NCBI GenBank assembly: GCA_015222985.1
Contig: JADFWI010000150.1
Coordinates: 1 to 7,830 of the forward strand
Source: Pseudomonadota bacterium
GTDB lineage: Bacteria > Desulfobacterota > Desulfobacteria > Desulfobacterales > C00003060
Length of the DNA: 7,830 bases
Direction of reading: 5' to 3'
This document shows positions 6,685-7,830 of this stretch, piece by piece. Under the pieces are notes generated by a model. The model saw only the letters and a list, made by a program, of their open reading frames with translations. It searched no databases and had not been told where the DNA came from. Numbering within the stretch: the stretch's first letter is position 1; each line of letters opens with the position of its first letter. The position numbers were made by a program, and so were the translations under genes.

Positions 6685-6729
6685 TTAACCGGCTCAACGG
6701 GCAAAACGGGCTTAACCGGCCAAACCGAT
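6685..6729 (-). repeat. Array of 9-bp GCCSGTTNN units just after the livM stop
   Basis: Read on the minus strand: a degenerate unit ATCGGTTTG (6729-6721), then four full units, GCCGGTTAA (6720-6712), GCCCGTTTT (6711-6703), GCCCGTTGA (6702-6694) and GCCGGTTAA (6693-6685), exactly nine bases apart. It starts at the base next to the livM TAG. With the opposed array at 6606-6632 it can form a long imperfect stem with a loop of more than 50 bases. No T-run follows, so it does not look like an ordinary terminator. Confidence 0.8.
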
Positions 6730-7830
6730 CTAATACGAAAATGGCCAAAGATTGAAATAGTTCTTGATCTGCCACCAGCGATATGCCAACCCATTGGGTT
6801 CGAATATGAGGAACATGCAAATAGCCAGGCCAAAGGCCGCCTCCTTAATGAACAGAAAATCCATCAAGAGCTTGGGATATGTGTCAGCAAGGGGGATGAC
6901 AGCCAGTTGCAATGCCTCCATGACCACCACCATAAATACGGAGCCAAAGACTGCCCCGTGAATGGAACCCACCCCGCCGATTAGAATCACGCCCACCAGC
7001 CAGAGCGACCAGAACCAGGGAAAGTGCTCGGGGCTGAGGGCCGCCAGATTACTGATCCAGAAGGCCCCTGCGATCCCGCCGATAAAACCGGCCACAAAAA
7101 AAGCGAGGAGCTTGTATTTTACGATATTAATTCCCATGACCTCAGCAGAAATATCATTGTCGCGGATCGCCACCCATGCCCTGCCTACCCTGGACCGGAG
7201 GAGGTTGACTAGACCGATGATGCACAGGATCACAAAAAAAAGCATCATGAAATAGACCTTCACGTCGCTATCAATCACCCACGGACCAACTTTAATCGTT
7301 CCAGGAGGCAATGAAAAGGCCTGGCCCCGGCCCCCGATCTGACTCACATATTGCGTGAGGATAAAATCAACCGTAATAAACTGGGCGGCCATAGTGGTTA
7401 AGATGAGATAAAACCCCTTCACCTTGGCCGAAGGGAGCCCAAAAAGCACACTCCATATGCCGGCAACGATTGCGGCAATGAATATGCTGATGGGATAAGC
7501 AAGACCCCAGTCCGTGAGGAATACGGGCCAGGGGAATTCCAGAATAAGCAGGGTGCTCGTGTAGGCGCCTACGGCAATGAATGCGGCGTGACCGAGCGTC
7601 AACTGGCCGCAATAACCGATCAGAAGCTGCACACCTAAGGCCCCCAGGAGGGTATAGCCAATCTGATTGCACACGCTAAGTATGTACGCATCTGCAAACA
7701 ATGGAATGACTATGAACATCAAAACAAAGAGCAGCGCCATCTTTCCCTTGATAAACTTCGTCTGCCACCATGCATGATCTTGCGTATAGTCCTGGTGGTA
7801 GACGCCACAAGGCAGGAATGTTGTTGACAC
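6730..7830 (-). CDS. livM: Branched-chain amino acid type ABC importer permease LivM
   Basis: Inner-membrane permease of a HAAT-family importer, forming the channel with LivH. The 366-residue frame has many hydrophobic segments (about 31-48, 57-75, 82-98, 111-131, 140-160, 192-211, 240-260, 275-305 and 330-344). Conserved LivM features are GYCGQLTLGHAAF (72-84), the cytoplasmic coupling loop GRAWVAIRDNDISAEVMGI (216-234), GGVGSIHGAVFG (285-296) and FEPNGLAY (343-350) near the end. The frame reaches the window edge with a GTG exactly at 7830-7828. The N-terminal CGVYHQDYTQD is what I expect close to the start of this group, so that GTG could be the true start, but the upstream bases are not visible and the gene may begin outside. 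LivH, LivG or another ligase probably lie beyond the edge. A repeat-bearing 205 bp gap separates it from the binding-protein gene. Confidence 0.93.
   Translation of the reverse strand: MSTTFLPCGVYHQDYTQDHAWWQTKFIKGKMALLFVLMFIVIPLFADAYILSVCNQIGYTLLGALGVQLLIGYCGQLTLGHAAFIAVGAYTSTLLILEFPWPVFLTDWGLAYPISIFIAAIVAGIWSVLFGLPSAKVKGFYLILTTMAAQFITVDFILTQYVSQIGGRGQAFSLPPGTIKVGPWVIDSDVKVYFMMLFFVILCIIGLVNLLRSRVGRAWVAIRDNDISAEVMGINIVKYKLLAFFVAGFIGGIAGAFWISNLAALSPEHFPWFWSLWLVGVILIGGVGSIHGAVFGSVFMVVVMEALQLAVIPLADTYPKLLMDFLFIKEAAFGLAICMFLIFEPNGLAYRWWQIKNYFNLWPFSY

Noticed and set aside
6606..6729. CRISPR array
   Set aside because: The units are 9 bases long and directly adjacent, with no spacers between them, and the two arrays point in opposite directions.
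6606..6729. Rho-independent terminator formed by the facing arrays
   Set aside because: The loop would exceed 50 bases and no T-run follows the stem on either strand.
6521..6820. 99-codon minus-strand frame across the livM end and the gap
   Set aside because: Its first part overlaps livM out of frame and its middle reads through the repeat arrays; only the last 23 codons were kept as a weak leader candidate.

Overview
All seven protein genes in this window are read from the minus strand, so transcription runs from high to low coordinates. A LIV-type ABC importer linked to a PaaK-like AMP-forming ligase, a LEA14-type lipoprotein, and a Cds6-like L,D-transpeptidase with tandem NTF2-like domains together suggest a Desulfobacterota (former Deltaproteobacteria) genome, probably a sulfate reducer or syntroph. 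That assignment comes from remembered gene neighbourhoods and protein style, not from a marker gene.

Region 1 (about 7830 down to 4454) holds three parts of a branched-chain amino acid type (HAAT/LIV) ABC importer: permease LivM, a periplasmic solute-binding protein, and ATPase LivF. The partner permease LivH and ATPase LivG are not here and presumably lie upstream of position 7830. The 205 bp gap between livM and the binding-protein gene holds the most unusual DNA in the window: two facing arrays of a degenerate 9-bp unit, GCCSGTTNN, that can pair with each other. After them come a near-perfect Shine-Dalgarno sequence with no well-spaced start codon and a tiny reading frame that overlaps the binding-protein start codon.

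Region 2 (4425 down to 2403) continues with a small lipoprotein carrying a LEA14/WHy-type domain, 28 bp after livF and with a good ribosome-binding site. A strong hairpin terminator follows, and then a PaaK-like acyl-CoA ligase with a GTG start. The ligase lacks the usual Ser/Thr/Gly-rich P-loop at the expected place. A reasonable working model is that the importer brings in a carboxylic acid and the ligase activates it to a CoA thioester; the substrate cannot be read from the sequence.

Region 3 (2272 down to the left edge) is a cell-envelope pair: a secreted L,D-transpeptidase, and a single-pass membrane protein with a coiled coil, a charged Lys/Pro/Glu linker and a beta-rich C-terminal domain. 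The two genes overlap by 22 bp. The second gene has no stop before position 1, so it is truncated by the window edge; it occupies nearly all of the first 935 bases.

I see no tRNA, rRNA, CRISPR, insertion sequence or phage gene. The 130 bp between the ligase stop and the transpeptidase start (2273-2402) shows no confident terminator or promoter, only a 10-bp palindrome at 2323-2332.
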